Source of the DNA: Alligator mississippiensis
Taxonomy: Eukaryota > Chordata > Crocodylia > Alligatoridae
Assembly (NCBI RefSeq): GCF_030867095.1
Contig: NC_081835.1
Location: 38,485,892 to 38,549,891 of the forward strand
DNA length: 64,000 bases
Direction: 5' to 3'
The position numbers were made by a program, and so were the translations under genes. Of this stretch, positions 19,968-32,449 are shown one piece after another. The notes beneath the pieces were generated by a model. It was not told the DNA's origin. It did no database searches and worked only from the letters and a program-made list of their open reading frames with translations. Position 1 is the first letter of the stretch. The number at the start of each line of letters is the position of its first letter.

Positions 19968-22882
19968 CTGTAAAAAATAAGAAAAAAATGTCATTACTAA
20001 AGTATGATGCATCATTAAGGTATAATTCATCATTATGTCCTGATATCAGGTGCACTCCCATGTCTAGGTAATTGTGGATAGGGGTGTGGGTCTGGTTTCA
20101 CACAAGCACTTATAACGAGTTAGTAGTGTTTAATTCAAAAGAAGAACGAGTGAAGCATTCAGGATCAGGGCCAATTATTCTATTTACAAGATCCCAAATG
20201 GCACAGATCTTCTGGCGAGGTGGGATAATTATAGGTTTGAAAGCTAAATTATAATTTGAACATTGCAGTTTTGTTTTTTGCATAGGAGACACTGAAAATG
20301 GAGCAAAGAAGACAGACCAAAAAATAAATGCATACAATTGAAGAAAAGGAGGTGGGGGTGGGGATAGAAGTCTACTGAAAAACTAAATTCCCTTTATATG
20401 CCATTTAAGGCAACATCCTAAAATTGCTAGTATTCCTATGGTTTTTAGATAGTGGTGGATGGTTGTCTTCAGTTCTTAATAAGCTTAAATATTTTTGCAT
20501 AAAGATATGGGACCATAAACTTCCCTTCACTTCAGAGAGCAGAAAATAGCAGAAACCTCTCAGTGCCCTGAGATTCATGGAGTTCAACCTCTTTTCTGCA
20601 GGGGAAGGAAATATTGCCCATGAAGTGGCATGATTTAAGAGAAATTCTGTGCATGGGAACTTTTCCTATTCTTTAGGTGTCTTTTTTCCATGCTACAAAC
20701 AACTTGATTGTTTCAAACAAACTGAATCTCCCTTGGAGAAATGGCTTTAGATTATGGGGTGTGCAAGCTTGACTCCCCCAAATTGTTAGATATATATGTA
20801 TCCCCATTTGATTTCAAGCTTACTTGTCCTTAACTTTATACTAATTCAGCTCACAAGGGCCACAGTTTTCACACAAACTATCTCAGAAGTGGCAGTACTC
20901 CAACTGAACCATTGCAGTAGATGAAAGGCTGTAGGCAGAAATGACTGTAGAAATTAATTATTAAAAAGTCAGTAAATTTGCTCCAAGTGTAGGTGGGCTG
21001 TGCAAATAAAAAAAAAAAGCTTTATCAACAAAGTTTGGAATGCAAATACTGAAACTTGTTGTAAAACAGTGGTTCCAAAAACACAACACAGTTCAGGGAT
21101 GGATAGCATTCCAAAATGAGTTCCAGTAAGTTTCCAGTTTCCTTATTTTTCTTGGCTTTGAGTCTCATTGGTTACACTCCAAACAAAGTTAGCTTCTCAT
21201 ATTTACACCTTCCACTAAACACTGAAGCAAAGATACTGTGACATGAATTTTTTTTTTTGTTAATATATATATGGCTTTCATTACCATCATAACACCTCCC
21301 AATCTTTAATTGAATTATCCTCCCTATACCTCTGTCTTAAGTTGTAGAAATTGAAGCACAGAAAAGATTGGTCCAAAAGTGTAGATAACTTTTATGGCAG
21401 AGCAGGGATTAGAAACCAGGTCTCTTAAATCCTGCACTAAGGCCCTAGTTACCAGGACAAACTTTCATCCTGGCTAAAAGGTTTTTTTCTACATACTCTA
21501 TCATTACACTCATAATTTCAACTGCTGCCTCCATTCCTATATCTACCTCTGTCCTTTCTCACATCCCCTTGTCTCTCTCACACATGTACTCACAAGTGCC
21601 TGACTACCATTTCAAACTCAGTCTTTCCAAAATTTAACTTATCGTCCATACTGACACTTTTCTCTTTTTTTTTCCTTTTGAAACTCCACTACATTTCCAA
21701 CTTCTTTTCTCTTTTTGTTCTCTCAAACTCAATCACTTCTGTACCCAACAAAACCACCCCTTCATAACTATCCCACTACTAAAAAAACCCCTCATTTCTA
21801 ATCTTAACAACTATAACCAGTTGTTTTCCTTCTCCGGTCTATCCAAATTATTGCTCCATTCTAATGGGGAAGATGACAACCTGCCTGCAGTCTCCCCCTC
21901 TAAGTGCAAAAGCATAATGAATGTCATCATGCCGGCAGATGGATTTCAATCTTTGAACTCATGGCCACAAAAGAAATGCCAATGTAAACAGCTCTTTTCA
22001 GGGCCAAATAAATCATCATTCTGATAATTTAGTTTGACTTCCTGTATAACACAACCATTTTGTTCTACTACTTCTGCTGTCTGAGGATCTACTTCAATTT
22101 TTATTAAAGTCTTTTCATTAATGTTAAATAAATGAAGCTACTTTACTGACAGTTGAATCAGGATCAACATATCACAAAAAGCTTCTTGCCTTCCTGCTGC
22201 CTGGATCTTCATTATGCTGATGGCTTCACATTTTCCATTGTACTGGTCACTTAGAACAAACTCTAACTTTTTATCAGTTAAGAGTGTCTCCTTCACACTT
22301 CTCTTCTATTGTTTCCACTAATCTTCTTTACCTTATTGCCTTTTCTGTACTTTCTTTTTGGACTATTATCTGGTGTCTCCTCTGTTTTGGAAAATGAAGC
22401 AGGGAATGTCTTGTAACATGTAAAATGTAGGCAATACAGTCTAGATTGGAACAGGCAATATACAGCACACAGGCTGAATCCAGCCTGCCAGGCAATTTCA
22501 TACAGTCCATGGGCGGGCACCCAACAGTTAACTGTATCCCACCTGGCCCATGGCTGCCCCTGTTGCACTCACTTGGGGCCTGAGACCTGCCCCCTACCAC
22601 TGTGGCAGTGTGTTGCACTCCCACCCTCATGTAGCAGAGAGCCCCAGCTCTGGCCAGCACACAGCTGCTGCCATTGCCAGGGGAACTACTCAGATCCATG
22701 TCATGTCCCTGCTGCAGCGCTCCAAACAGCAGGTAAGGAAGTGCCAGGGGACAGAGAGAAGCTTCAGACTGATGGGAATGCAGAGCCCAGGGACCACGTC
22801 CAGTAGGCCGGTGGGATCACAGAGCCTGGATCAGCCTGGTTCCATTGCACAGGGGTCCCCACAGCTCACATGCAGCTCCTGG
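19968..22882. other. ITIH intron 1, first part; ancient repeats
   Basis: No coding exon found. A MIR-like SINE remnant is plausible at about 21335-21465 (plus strand: 'gaagcacagaaaagatt', then 'ggcagagcagggatt' and 'aaaccaggtctc'). Short AT and poly-A/T tracts occur near 21010 and 21250. The rest is unremarkable. Confidence 0.5.
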
Positions 22883-25262
22883 GATTCATAGATTCATAGA
22901 TGTTAGGGTCGGAAGGGACCTCAATAGATCATCGAGTCCGACCCCCTGCATAAGCAGGAATGAGTGCTGGGTCTAGATGACCGCAGCTAGATACTCATCT
23001 AACCTCCTCTTGAAGACCCCCAGGGTAGGGGAGAGCACCACCTCCCTTGGGAGCCCGTTCCAGACCTTGGCCACTCGAACTGTGAAGAAGTTCTTCCTAA
23101 TGTCCAATCTAAATCTGCTCTCTGCTAGCTTGTGGCCATTGTTTCTTGTAACCCCTGGGGGCACCTTGGTGAATAAATACTCACCAATTCCCTTCTGTGC
23201 CCCCGTGATGAACTTAAAGGCAGCCACAAGGTCGCCTCTCAACCTTCTCTTGCGGAGGCTGAAAAGGTCCAGTTTCTCTAGTCTCTCCTCGTAGGGCTTG
23301 GTCTGCAGGCCCTTGACCATACGAGTTGCCCTTCGCTGTACCCTCTCCAGGTTATCCGCATCCTTCTTGAAGTGTGGCGCCCAGAATTGCACGCAGTACT
23401 CCAACTGCGGTCTGACCAGCGCCCGATAGAGGGGAAGTATCACCTCCTTGGACCTATTCGTCATACATCTGCTGATGCACGATAAAGTGCCATTGGCTTT
23501 TTTGATGGCTTTGTCACACTGCCGACTCATGTTCATATAGGAGTCCACTAGGACTCCAAGATCCCTTTCCACCTCTGTGTCACCCAGCAGGTCATTCCCT
23601 AGGCTGTAGGTGTGCTGGACATTTTTCCTCCCTAGGTGCAGCACTTTGCATTTCTCCTTGTTGAACTGCATCCTGTTGTTTTCTGCCCACTTGTCCAACC
23701 TATCCAGGTCTGCCTGCAGCTGTTCCCTGCCCTCCGGCGTGTCCACTTCTCCCCATAGCTTTGTGTCATCTGCAAACTTGGACAGAGTACATTTCACTCC
23801 CTCGTCCAAGTCACTGATGAAGACATTAAAGAGTATCAGTCCAAGGACCGAGCCCTGCGGGACCCCACTGCCCACACCCTTCCAGGTCGAGACTGACCCA
23901 TCCACCACGACTCTCTGGGTGCGACCCTCCAGCCAATTCGCCACCCACCGGACTGTGTAGTCATCCACGTCACAGCCTCTTAACTTGTTCACCAGTATGG
24001 GGTGGGATACCGTATCAAAGGCCTTCCTGAAGTCTAAGTATACGACATCCACCCCTCCTCCTGTGTCCAGGCATTTCGTAACCTGGTCATAGAAAGAGAC
24101 TAGATTGGTCAGGCACGATCTGCCCGCCACAAACCCGTGCTGGTTTCCCCTCAGCATAATTTGCCCTGCTGGGCTCTCACAAATGTGAGCCTTGATAATT
24201 TTTTCAAAGACTTTACCAAGGATGGAGGTGAGACTGACTGGCCTATAGTTGCCCGGGTCCTCCTTCCTCCCCTTTATGAAAATGGGGACCACGTTAGCCC
24301 TTTTCCAGTCCCCCAGGACTTGGCCCGTGCGCCACGAGCGTTTGAATATTCCCGCCAGTGGCTCTGCAATGATGTCGGCCAGTGCCTTCAGCACCCTCGG
24401 ATGGAGCTCATCCGGGCCTGCCGACTTAAAGGCATCCAGTTCTTCCAAGTGACTCTGCACCATCTCAGGATCTACGTATGGAATTCTGGCGCCTTCCTGC
24501 TGCCTCTCTACAACCCCAGTGAGAGACTTGTCGTGTCCCTCACTTAGGAACACTGAGGCAAAGAACTCGTTGAGGAGTTCAGCCTTGTCCCCCCTGTCCA
24601 TCACCAATTGTTTCTGCCCATTTAGCAGCAGTCCTATTCCTCCCTGGGCCTTCCTTTGACTCCCAATATATCTAAAAAACAATTTCTTGTTGTCTTTTAC
24701 TTGGGCTGCCATCCTCAGCTCCATGGTAGCTTTGGCCCGTCTAACTGCCTCCCTACAAGCACGAGCAGAGGAGGTATATTCATCTTTAGTGATCTCACCT
24801 TGTTTCCACTTTTTATGTGTTCCCCTTTTGGCCCTTAGGCTGCCCTGGATTTCTCTGGTCAGCCATGGAAGCCTCCTGGCCCCTTTCCCTCTTTGCCTCG
24901 CTCGGGGATCGTCTTGCTTTGTGCCCGAAGGATCGTTTCCTTAAGGCACAACCACCCTTCTTGGGCTCCCATCCCTTCAAAACTCCTACTCTGCAGTGCT
25001 TCCTTGACTAATCGCCTAAGTTCATTGAGATCAGCTTTCCTAAAGTCTAGCACTTTCACCCTACTAGTTACCTTACCCACTCAACATCTTATGTTGAATT
25101 CTATTATTAGGTGATCACTGTCTCCCAAATGGCTACCGATCTGGAGGTCCCCTACCATGTCATCCCCTGTTGCCAATACCAGATCCAGTATGGCATTCCC
25201 CCTAGTGGGACCATGTACCTCCTGTGTCAGGTGGAGGTCCTGTACACAGGTTAGAAACCTGT
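22883..25262 (-). mobile_element. CR1 LINE, 5'-truncated, RT largely open
   Basis: Minus-strand CR1 whose 3' tail (ATTCATAGATTCATAGATG) lies at about 22885-22903. The frame 24724-22973 is open for 583 codons from the RT approach through palm ([26 protein letters not shown]) to thumb and stop. Upstream, the linker and endonuclease end at 25320-24860 are in broken frames, and the element is truncated inside the endonuclease at about 25262. It is very close to the 10048-13238 copy, but in the opposite orientation, so it is sense with respect to ITIH. Confidence 0.95.
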
Positions 25263-25442
25263 GTGAGGGCTCATGCACCACAGGGGGGAAGCCCCACATG
25301 ATGGAGCTGGCAGCCTTCACCACTCCCTGCTGCCACGTGCAGCTCCCTGAACTCTGCAGGAACTGTCAAGATGCTCAAGAAGGCTAGATTTTATTTTATG
25401 AATCTGAATAAGAGACATACACTTAACTATAATGACTACAGG

Positions 25443-25700
25443 CAGAGTCATCCCTAGGGTACGGGGAATCAGGGCAACTGCCCTGGGCCCCGCACTTTGG
25501 GGGGGCCCCACAGAGCTGGGCAGAGCAGCTGTAGCCCCTCCTGAAGGGCCTGCCTGGAGCTGGTAGCTCAGCCCTGTACTGCAGAAGAAGCATGGAGGCT
25601 CCCCCCACTTTGCGGGGGTACCACAGCCCCATGCAGTGTTAAGGGGACCCTGCACAGGCTGATTTGCCCCGGGCCCCACACCCCGTTAGGGTTGGCTCTG
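25443..25700. mobile_element. Small hAT-like MITE, 258 bp
   Basis: Termini CAGAGTCATCCCTA on the left and CAGAGCCAACCCTA read in from the right, flanked by the 8-bp duplication ACTACAGG / ACTATAGG (25435-25442, 25701-25708; one mismatch). Subterminal GGGCCCC blocks are also inverted. Non-coding. Confidence 0.85.
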
Positions 25701-25708
25701 ACTATAGG

Positions 25709-27739
25709 ACTAATGAAATAATATCTGTTGACTATTTTTGCCTTGTTTGTTGTGCTTCTTTTAAACTACATATGTAATCTAGAAATTAATGCACATTCCT
25801 ATAATTTGTTTTTGCTTTGATCTTAAACTGAATAATGTAGTGTTGCCCCCCGTAGCTTATTAGCAAAATATCTACTTTCTCTTTCAGTGGAAAAAATATA
25901 TCTGATGTGCCACCCCATCTGCAGCCCATTTTTCATAATCCTAGATCTACCCATGAGCAAGTTCCTCTAAGGTTAGCCAGGATGTAAACTTACAGGATGC
26001 CAGCTATTTCACAGTAAGTACCTGTGGCATATTCTTAACCCATAGTAAATGCAAGGGAACCTATTCCTCAATTAAAATGTGCCCATACCCTGAAGTGTGA
26101 TGCCAAAAATCTGGCACTTTGGGCACTTGTCTATGACATCAGCTTTTTCTGCCTAAAGATGTTCCCGGGTTTTTTTCCACTCTCATAATGTACCACGACT
26201 AATGACTTAACATGTACATAATTCAGAATGTTATGGCTTAATATGCTATTACTAGTAAAAAGCGCTAGGGGGCATGTCATAACAATTTTACCCTCCTGCC
26301 CTCACATAGGTAATTTACATCAGGTGGTGTTTTAAGATAGCATTTGATTTCATTGGGGGGGGGGGGGGAGCTTGACAGCAGCACACCAGACAGAGGCAGA
26401 AGAACTCAGCCCAGTGGGGAGAGTTGCCTCTGGGTGGGACAGGATTTTTAATGCAGCACTCAAGAAGATTGCAGGCTGCTGCTGCTGATGGTTGAGGAAG
26501 GGGGGAGGGGTGTGCCTGCCCTGTGCATAAGTATTTCCACCTCCCCATGCACTCTCCCCACCCCCATACAGGAGGGGTAACAGGGCAAGAGGCACTGCAT
26601 GGTGGTTTTCCAAAACAAATTCTTATGCTCGCTCTTAAAATCCACCCCCCAACACATTTCTTCCCTCCCTTCTATTTTTTGGCTCCCAACAACACTCCAA
26701 TGTTGCTCCCACCAGCCACAAGAGGCAGAAGAGAAGACACACTCACAAAGCCTGAGAGGGATGCCTGACGCTTCTGTCTCAAGTGGCAATGCTGGCAATG
26801 TCACTGCCAGGTGCCTATTAGATACTTGTAATATGCTTAGATTCATAATACTGAAAAAGCAATTGATTATTCACCATCAGCAGTGTATGTATAAAATTTA
26901 AGTCTCTTTTCACCACGATGTAGACAGTTTCTAAATAGACACAAAGGGATAGTATTGTGTGAATACATCAGCAACTAAACATGCACTTGAAATAATGGAT
27001 TTCTAAGTTTAAAAATTAGTATTTCAATTTAATATACGACATGCCATTATTTACCAGTGATTACAATTCTTTGTCTCTGTTCAGGGCAAGAACAGCCTAT
27101 GCTGTGTTGTTTGCCCTACTTCCAGGCTTGCCTGCTGCTCAGCCACCTGGCCTACAGTGTGCAAGATTTATAAATGCAGAAAAATTACAAATGTTCAGGT
27201 AGTCCAAGCAGCAACTTTCTGAAATACACTTCATTAACTTTTTTCAAAGATGATGTATGCAATGTTCCTTTTTTATTTTTTGTTTATATACTCAATTTTT
27301 TTTTAGTTCACTGTGTTTCGCCACTTGTGCTCGGTGTACTCTCCATCCAGATACAAAGGAGCACAGTCATTTCTGGGTGGTGGACAAGAAATTAAATGGC
27401 TGACTTTTGGGCAGTCTGTTCACTTTGGCCAGTAGGTTCAGCAAAATAATTAGATTTAAGTTTTGGTATTAGGGTACTGTATTTTCCTAACGATTATAAT
27501 CAAAATTCTCACGTATCTGCCTTTTTTGTCTGTCTGCCTTCTTCTGGTGGCTGCCCAAAGATCTGAGGGGCTGGACCCTGGACTGAACTGGGTGCCTATT
27601 TCCTAATGATTGTGCTCTCTTGTATCTTATGAGGACAATTATCCCAAGTAATTCTGTCTATGGTAATGATTAAATTCATAATTATACTAGTAATAATCGT
27701 AAAGGATACTAACAATACTCAAGCTAGAAAGTAATTTTA
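25709..27739. other. ITIH intron 1, no gene seen
   Basis: AT-rich intronic sequence with a poly-G tract at about 26355-26368 and a T-rich stretch near 27290-27305. I found no exon, RNA gene or clear transposon boundary. Confidence 0.5.
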
Positions 27740-27899
27740 GTATTGATTGCACGTAAATACATATATACATTCATACATATATACATACATAAATTGTAAA
27801 TAAATGAATACGTAATGAATATGTAATAAATACATAATAAATAAATGAAGTAAATATGTAAAACTGTAAATAAATAAGTCAATAAATAAGTAAATGTGT
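27740..27899 (+). repeat. AT-rich (TAAA)n / (TACA)n simple repeat
   Basis: A degenerate simple repeat of ATACATA and TAAATAAAT words. Confidence 0.9.
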
Positions 27900-29460
27900 A
27901 AATCTGGGTGCTCTTATCACCCTCGGTGGGCCTAGGTCAAAGGCCCTCCCTCTGGTCCCCTGGCCACTGGTTTGAGCACCCTCGGTAGCGCTTGGACCAG
28001 GCAAAGATCTGCCCTCCCACTCTCTTCCCTGCTGCCTCTTAACACCCAGCTCTTCCGCTGGTATGTACCTCAACTACAGGCAGTACACTTAACTCATTTT
28101 CTTGCACCTTCCAGTTGGCTGAAGCAAGTTCTACTAGTATATCATGGGTTTCAACTAAAAAGCAATCCCTGGTCTGCACATTTCCATTGGGGAAAGAAAT
28201 TTGGAGTTAGCAGTCATTTTCTCTGAATTTCCTGAGGTCTGAAACCGGCTAAATATGGCTGCTCTTATCACCCTCATTGGGGCTTGGTCAAAAGCCTTCA
28301 AGACCCTTCCTCCTTCCTTCCCTCCCACCCTCCCTCTTGCTCCATGGCTTGGAGCTTGGCTTTTAGCACACAGGGTGGTGCTTAGGCATGCTCCCTCCCT
28401 AGCTCCCTTTTGCCCCTTAGCTGGGGGCTCTGCTCTTAGCTCAGGCAAACTCTAACTCCCTCTTGCCCCAAGCCTGGGGCTCTTAGCATCCAAGGTGATG
28501 CTTTGGCATACAACCTCCCTAGCACTTCCTTCATGATTACTGGCCATATCTCAGAAAATGACTGCTGGCTGGTGGCGCGCACGCACACACGCACTCAATT
28601 TAATAATCAATCAGTCAGTTTCTCTGAATTTCCTGCACTGCAAGAAGTGCAAGAAATCTCTACATTTTCTAAAATCCTCATAGACTACTGTAGCATGTGT
28701 GCCTTTAAAAATAATTTTTGCTACAGTGCAGTTTTTCCAAAAAATGAAAATTAAGGTTCAGCAAAGGCCCTACTTCCCTCCCTTGTGCCTGCTCCTGCAT
28801 GGTTGTTTAAATAATCAATCAAATAATCAATAATCAATCAAATAATTAAAACAAATAATCAAACAAAGAAAACAAGCTTACACACAGGCACACAGACACA
28901 TTCATAAAAGGGCTGTATTTCCCCCTCACTCCTCCTTCCCGGTGGCAGTCACTTTCTCTGAATTTCCTGCCCTGAAAGAAGTGATTTCCTCAGGTAAATC
29001 TGTACCAGGAAAGGGCCTTGCTCACACACACACACACACATGCACACTCTCTCTCTCTCGCGCGCTCTCATAAAAGCACTGAATTCCCTTTCCAAATATT
29101 TGCTCTGCCTGGTACTGAGCTTCCCTTGTTGAGGGCATCTTTATTGGCATGAATCCCTATCACCATAACCGATTTCAGCTTGCTTCCACACATACATACA
29201 CACACAAATGCCTGGTGGGTGGGCCTGGGCTTGCTACCTGAGGCCTGGTATGTTTTAGCACCTGGGGTGGTGGGCAACCTTCCCTTGTTGAGGGACTCAG
29301 TGTGGGCTTATTAATGTGCCAAATATTAAAAAAAGGGAGGTTTAGTCTTATCACCTGAGGGCCCCCCATTTCAAAAACTGCCTGCCTCCATGCTCCCTCA
29401 CTATCCAGGAAAAATTGCACTGCAAGAAGGGCTTTCTCTCAGGTAAATCAAAACCGCAGA
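27900..29460 (+). repeat. Diverged tandem array with (CA)n segments
   Basis: The same ordered landmarks recur several times: GCTCTTATCACCCTC (about 27910, 28259), TTTCTCTGAATTTCCTG (about 28215, 28619, 28950), GCAAGAAG/GAAAGAAGTG, CTCAGGTAAATC (about 28992, 29434), and CA-dinucleotide or AATC runs (28577, 28800-28900, 29022-29060, 29185). The period is irregular, roughly 330-420 bp. No coding capacity. Confidence 0.7.
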
Positions 29461-30420
29461 AAAAAACCCCAGCAAGATAATCTTTGTTGCTCTACTTAAA
29501 GTGTTGTAAGTAGTCCATGTTAATTTTGACTAACTATACGTTTTACAGTTATGCACATGGCACTCTAGAACAAAGCTGATGTGGCCTCCCTGCTTATTGT
29601 CAGAGTTAGGAAACAATGCAGTCTGGCAGTGTGCCTATGGAAGAAAATACCCAATTTAGGAGCTGCATGTATTTCTACACTGTGTATTTCAACATTAAAA
29701 TGGTTTATGTGAAAAATGTTATGTAAAATGTAGAAAATGTAATGCTTGGACTTATAAAAATGTATCTCACTCATGCTGTTGCTAAAGCCTGAATGGAAAC
29801 ATTACTACAGGAATTTTTATGTAAAACAGAAAGAACCCTGTGTGCCTTCTCTCATTTCTATCACATCAAAAAGCAGGACTTTTTCCAAAGCTGAGAACCC
29901 GTGTGGGTGGGGATAGGCTGGGGTTCTTATTGAGGTTGATTAAGATTCCTTGGGTACCGGGGATCCCCTTGCACAGGATAGCTGCCCCCAAAGCGGTGTT
30001 GGGGGGGGGGTCATGATCAGCCTACTCCAAATCCCCCTCCACCCAGCGAGCATGAGCTAACACCCCCAACCCCACAAGGCAGGGGGCTGGTGTGATTGAA
30101 GTGAAGAAAGAAAAAGCCCAGGCTCAATGAGAGGAATTTTCTTATCAGTTAGTCTATTTGCATGTCAGTCTTTTCACTGCTGGCCGGCCATCGCCTGCAG
30201 TCATATCCCCCACAGGTTTTCCTCCTGCCTTTTTTCTCAAGTCACATGCCAACCAAAAGCAACCCAGACCCCTCACCCATGCCCAACACCACACCCCGTA
30301 CTCTACATAGTGCATCCAGCATGCCCTCTTCACAACAGAGACCTCCCCAAGAGCCCGTTATGAACCCAGTATCGAAGAAAACTTTGTCTCAGAAAGACTT
30401 TATTCTATGACACAGTAATA
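29461..30420. other. Intronic sequence left of the Harbinger genes
   Basis: No gene recognised. A poly-G run lies at 30000-30010. The outer end of the Harbinger element probably falls between 30340 and 30430, but I could not identify a terminal repeat. Confidence 0.4.
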
Positions 30421-30499
30421 GGAAATGCAAGATGAAATATAAAAATGATCAGATCAAACAGTTACAGAACACATTCCCCATCATGAGCAGCCATGATGT

Positions 30500-31440
30500 G
30501 TGCCACCAGGCAATTTCCGATGGCAGCTCCCCTGCCACTATTTGCCTGTACATCTAACCTCCCTCCTTGCACTCCCGCTCTCCATGTACATCTTGCTGCC
30601 TCTCTAGCTTGGCTTCAATGTTTTCTCCAAGCCTCAATGAAAACCTTGCCCCTTGTCTCACAGATATTACGCAGCATGCATGCTGCCACTACGAAAGGGG
30701 TGATGTTCTCAGCATCGATCTTCAGCCTGTAGTTGAATGATCTCTAATGAGCTTTCAAGCACCCAAATGCACACTTGACGCTCATGCAGCACTTGCTTAG
30801 CTGATTGTTGAACAGGAATTTCTGTGGGTCACTCACCTGTCCGCCATAGGGCTTCATGAGCCAACGCAGAAGCGGGTAAGCCGTGTCAGCAATTATCAGG
30901 GGGTGCACTGAAACACTCCGGATGACAACCTCCTCCGATCCTGAGGCCTATGACATGCTTCCGCATGACAGTTCTCTGCCGCTGGATGTGCAGTTTCAGC
31001 AAGCTTATGATGTGGAAGAAATTATTTTTGCTCACTTTTAATGTTTCCAGCCACTGGTCATCATTCCATGTTGACATGGCTATTCTTTGCCACCAGTCTG
31101 AGCTGCTTTCATGTGCCCATATCTGGCAAGGCTTGACCTTAATGTATTGCCAGGAAGCCACTAAAGTCTTTTGAAACGAAGCTTTTTGTTTTTTGCAATA
31201 TGAGAGCAGCTTGCACAGCTCAATTAAGAGCATTTTCTTCAAGGCAAACATCCAAAGTTGGCTCTTCAGGAGTTTTACAAGACAAGACCACAGGTGCATC
31301 AAGGTGTTGAAGCCCATCAGTAGAACCATATGTCCGTGATGTGAATGTTCAACAGCCTTTAAGATTAACCTCTGCTTTCTGCTTAGTCCATCAGGATTCA
31401 CGGAAGACATTGTCTTTAGCAAGCAGGCCATGCAACGTTT
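30500..31440 (-). pseudogene. Harbinger (HARBI1-like) transposase, internally deleted
   Basis: The N-terminal part on the minus strand (31431-30910) shows WWQRIAMSTWNDDQWLE and FFHIISLLKLHIQRQ, the region that precedes the nuclease in Harbinger transposases. It jumps near 30905 to the second half of the nuclease: IIADTAYPLLRWLMKPY, FNNQLSKCCMSVKCAFGCLK, then NITPFVVAACMLRNICE. About 100 or more residues with the first catalytic Asp are missing. The usual catalytic Glu before (C/R)AFG reads Lys. The gene is dead. Its divergent partner is the Myb-like gene at 32450-34260. Confidence 0.85.
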
Positions 31441-32449
31441 TCAGCCAGTTGTGTTCCCTGATGCTCAAAGCCTGCTACAGTCAGTCCTATGTTAGCATGA
31501 AACCACTCTCATCATTTACAAGTCAACAGCTACACAAACCATGTGCTCCCTGTAACTGCATCTTTCTGGTTTTGGTTGAAAACATCTGAAATGTTACCAC
31601 ATTCCTACTAATCCCCAATCTTTCCTAAGCTTCCAGCATTTCTCATTTGATGTGTGAAACACTCCCTCCCTCCCTCCACAAAAGGTAGGCTATCCTTGTC
31701 TGTCTTTTGTGAGAAATTGCCTGTTGCCTGCTTGAATACTCTACCAAATCATACAGCATCCACCCTACCTCTTACACATTTCTTGGGTTTCATCTCAATA
31801 ATTTACAGCTCTTTTGAATACAGAGCTGTAGCTTCAGGCTTCCCTGGTGTTGCTTTTAAGCTGAAGGTTAGGGCTGCCCAAGCAAACTACTTGAAATGGT
31901 TTTAGATGGTCTCCCCGGGACAGACCACCTCAGTTTCCCAAATCAAGTCATGGATAGGAGCAGCCTGCCAATGTCTTTGCTTGAAAGAATACTTTCCATT
32001 CCATTCCACAATTTACCCTCAAGCACATGGAATATTCAACTTCTATGCTCTGCACCTAAAAAAGAGATTATGGAGCACCAAAGACATTGCCCTCCACCCA
32101 CACTGTAAGAACCCTGAGTACCCTGTGGAAACTGCTCATAAAGGGTTTGTTTTTGCCTGCATATCTAATGGAAATGTGTTTCATTGATCCACTCTAACAC
32201 GTTCACACTTTATTGCCTGAAGTGATCACCCAACAATTTCAAGCACAATAGTTGTGTGAGTATGCTTTTGAATGCCAGCAGCTGGACTATCAAAAGTGAA
32301 GAACTGCTACAAATGTCTGGAGATTGCACAAATCACACTTCTATTTTGCCTCTCTTCCTAAAAGGTTCACAGGTCCTTGGACATACCTGAGACCAGGTCA
32401 TAGCAGGCTGTACACTGTACCATCTGCTCTGCTACATGTTTTGCTGGGC
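31441..32449. other. Spacer between divergent Harbinger genes
   Basis: Non-coding stretch between the two Harbinger genes, expected to hold their promoters and 5' ends. No specific signal recognised. Confidence 0.45.

Noticed and set aside
22440..22880. Possible end of a hAT element (phrases such as 'cagcacacaggctgaatccagcctgcc')
   Set aside because: No matching opposite end or target duplication found.
28800..29060. Possible CRISPR-like array of short repeats
   Set aside because: Simple AATC, CA and CT microsatellites in a vertebrate intron; no regular spacers.
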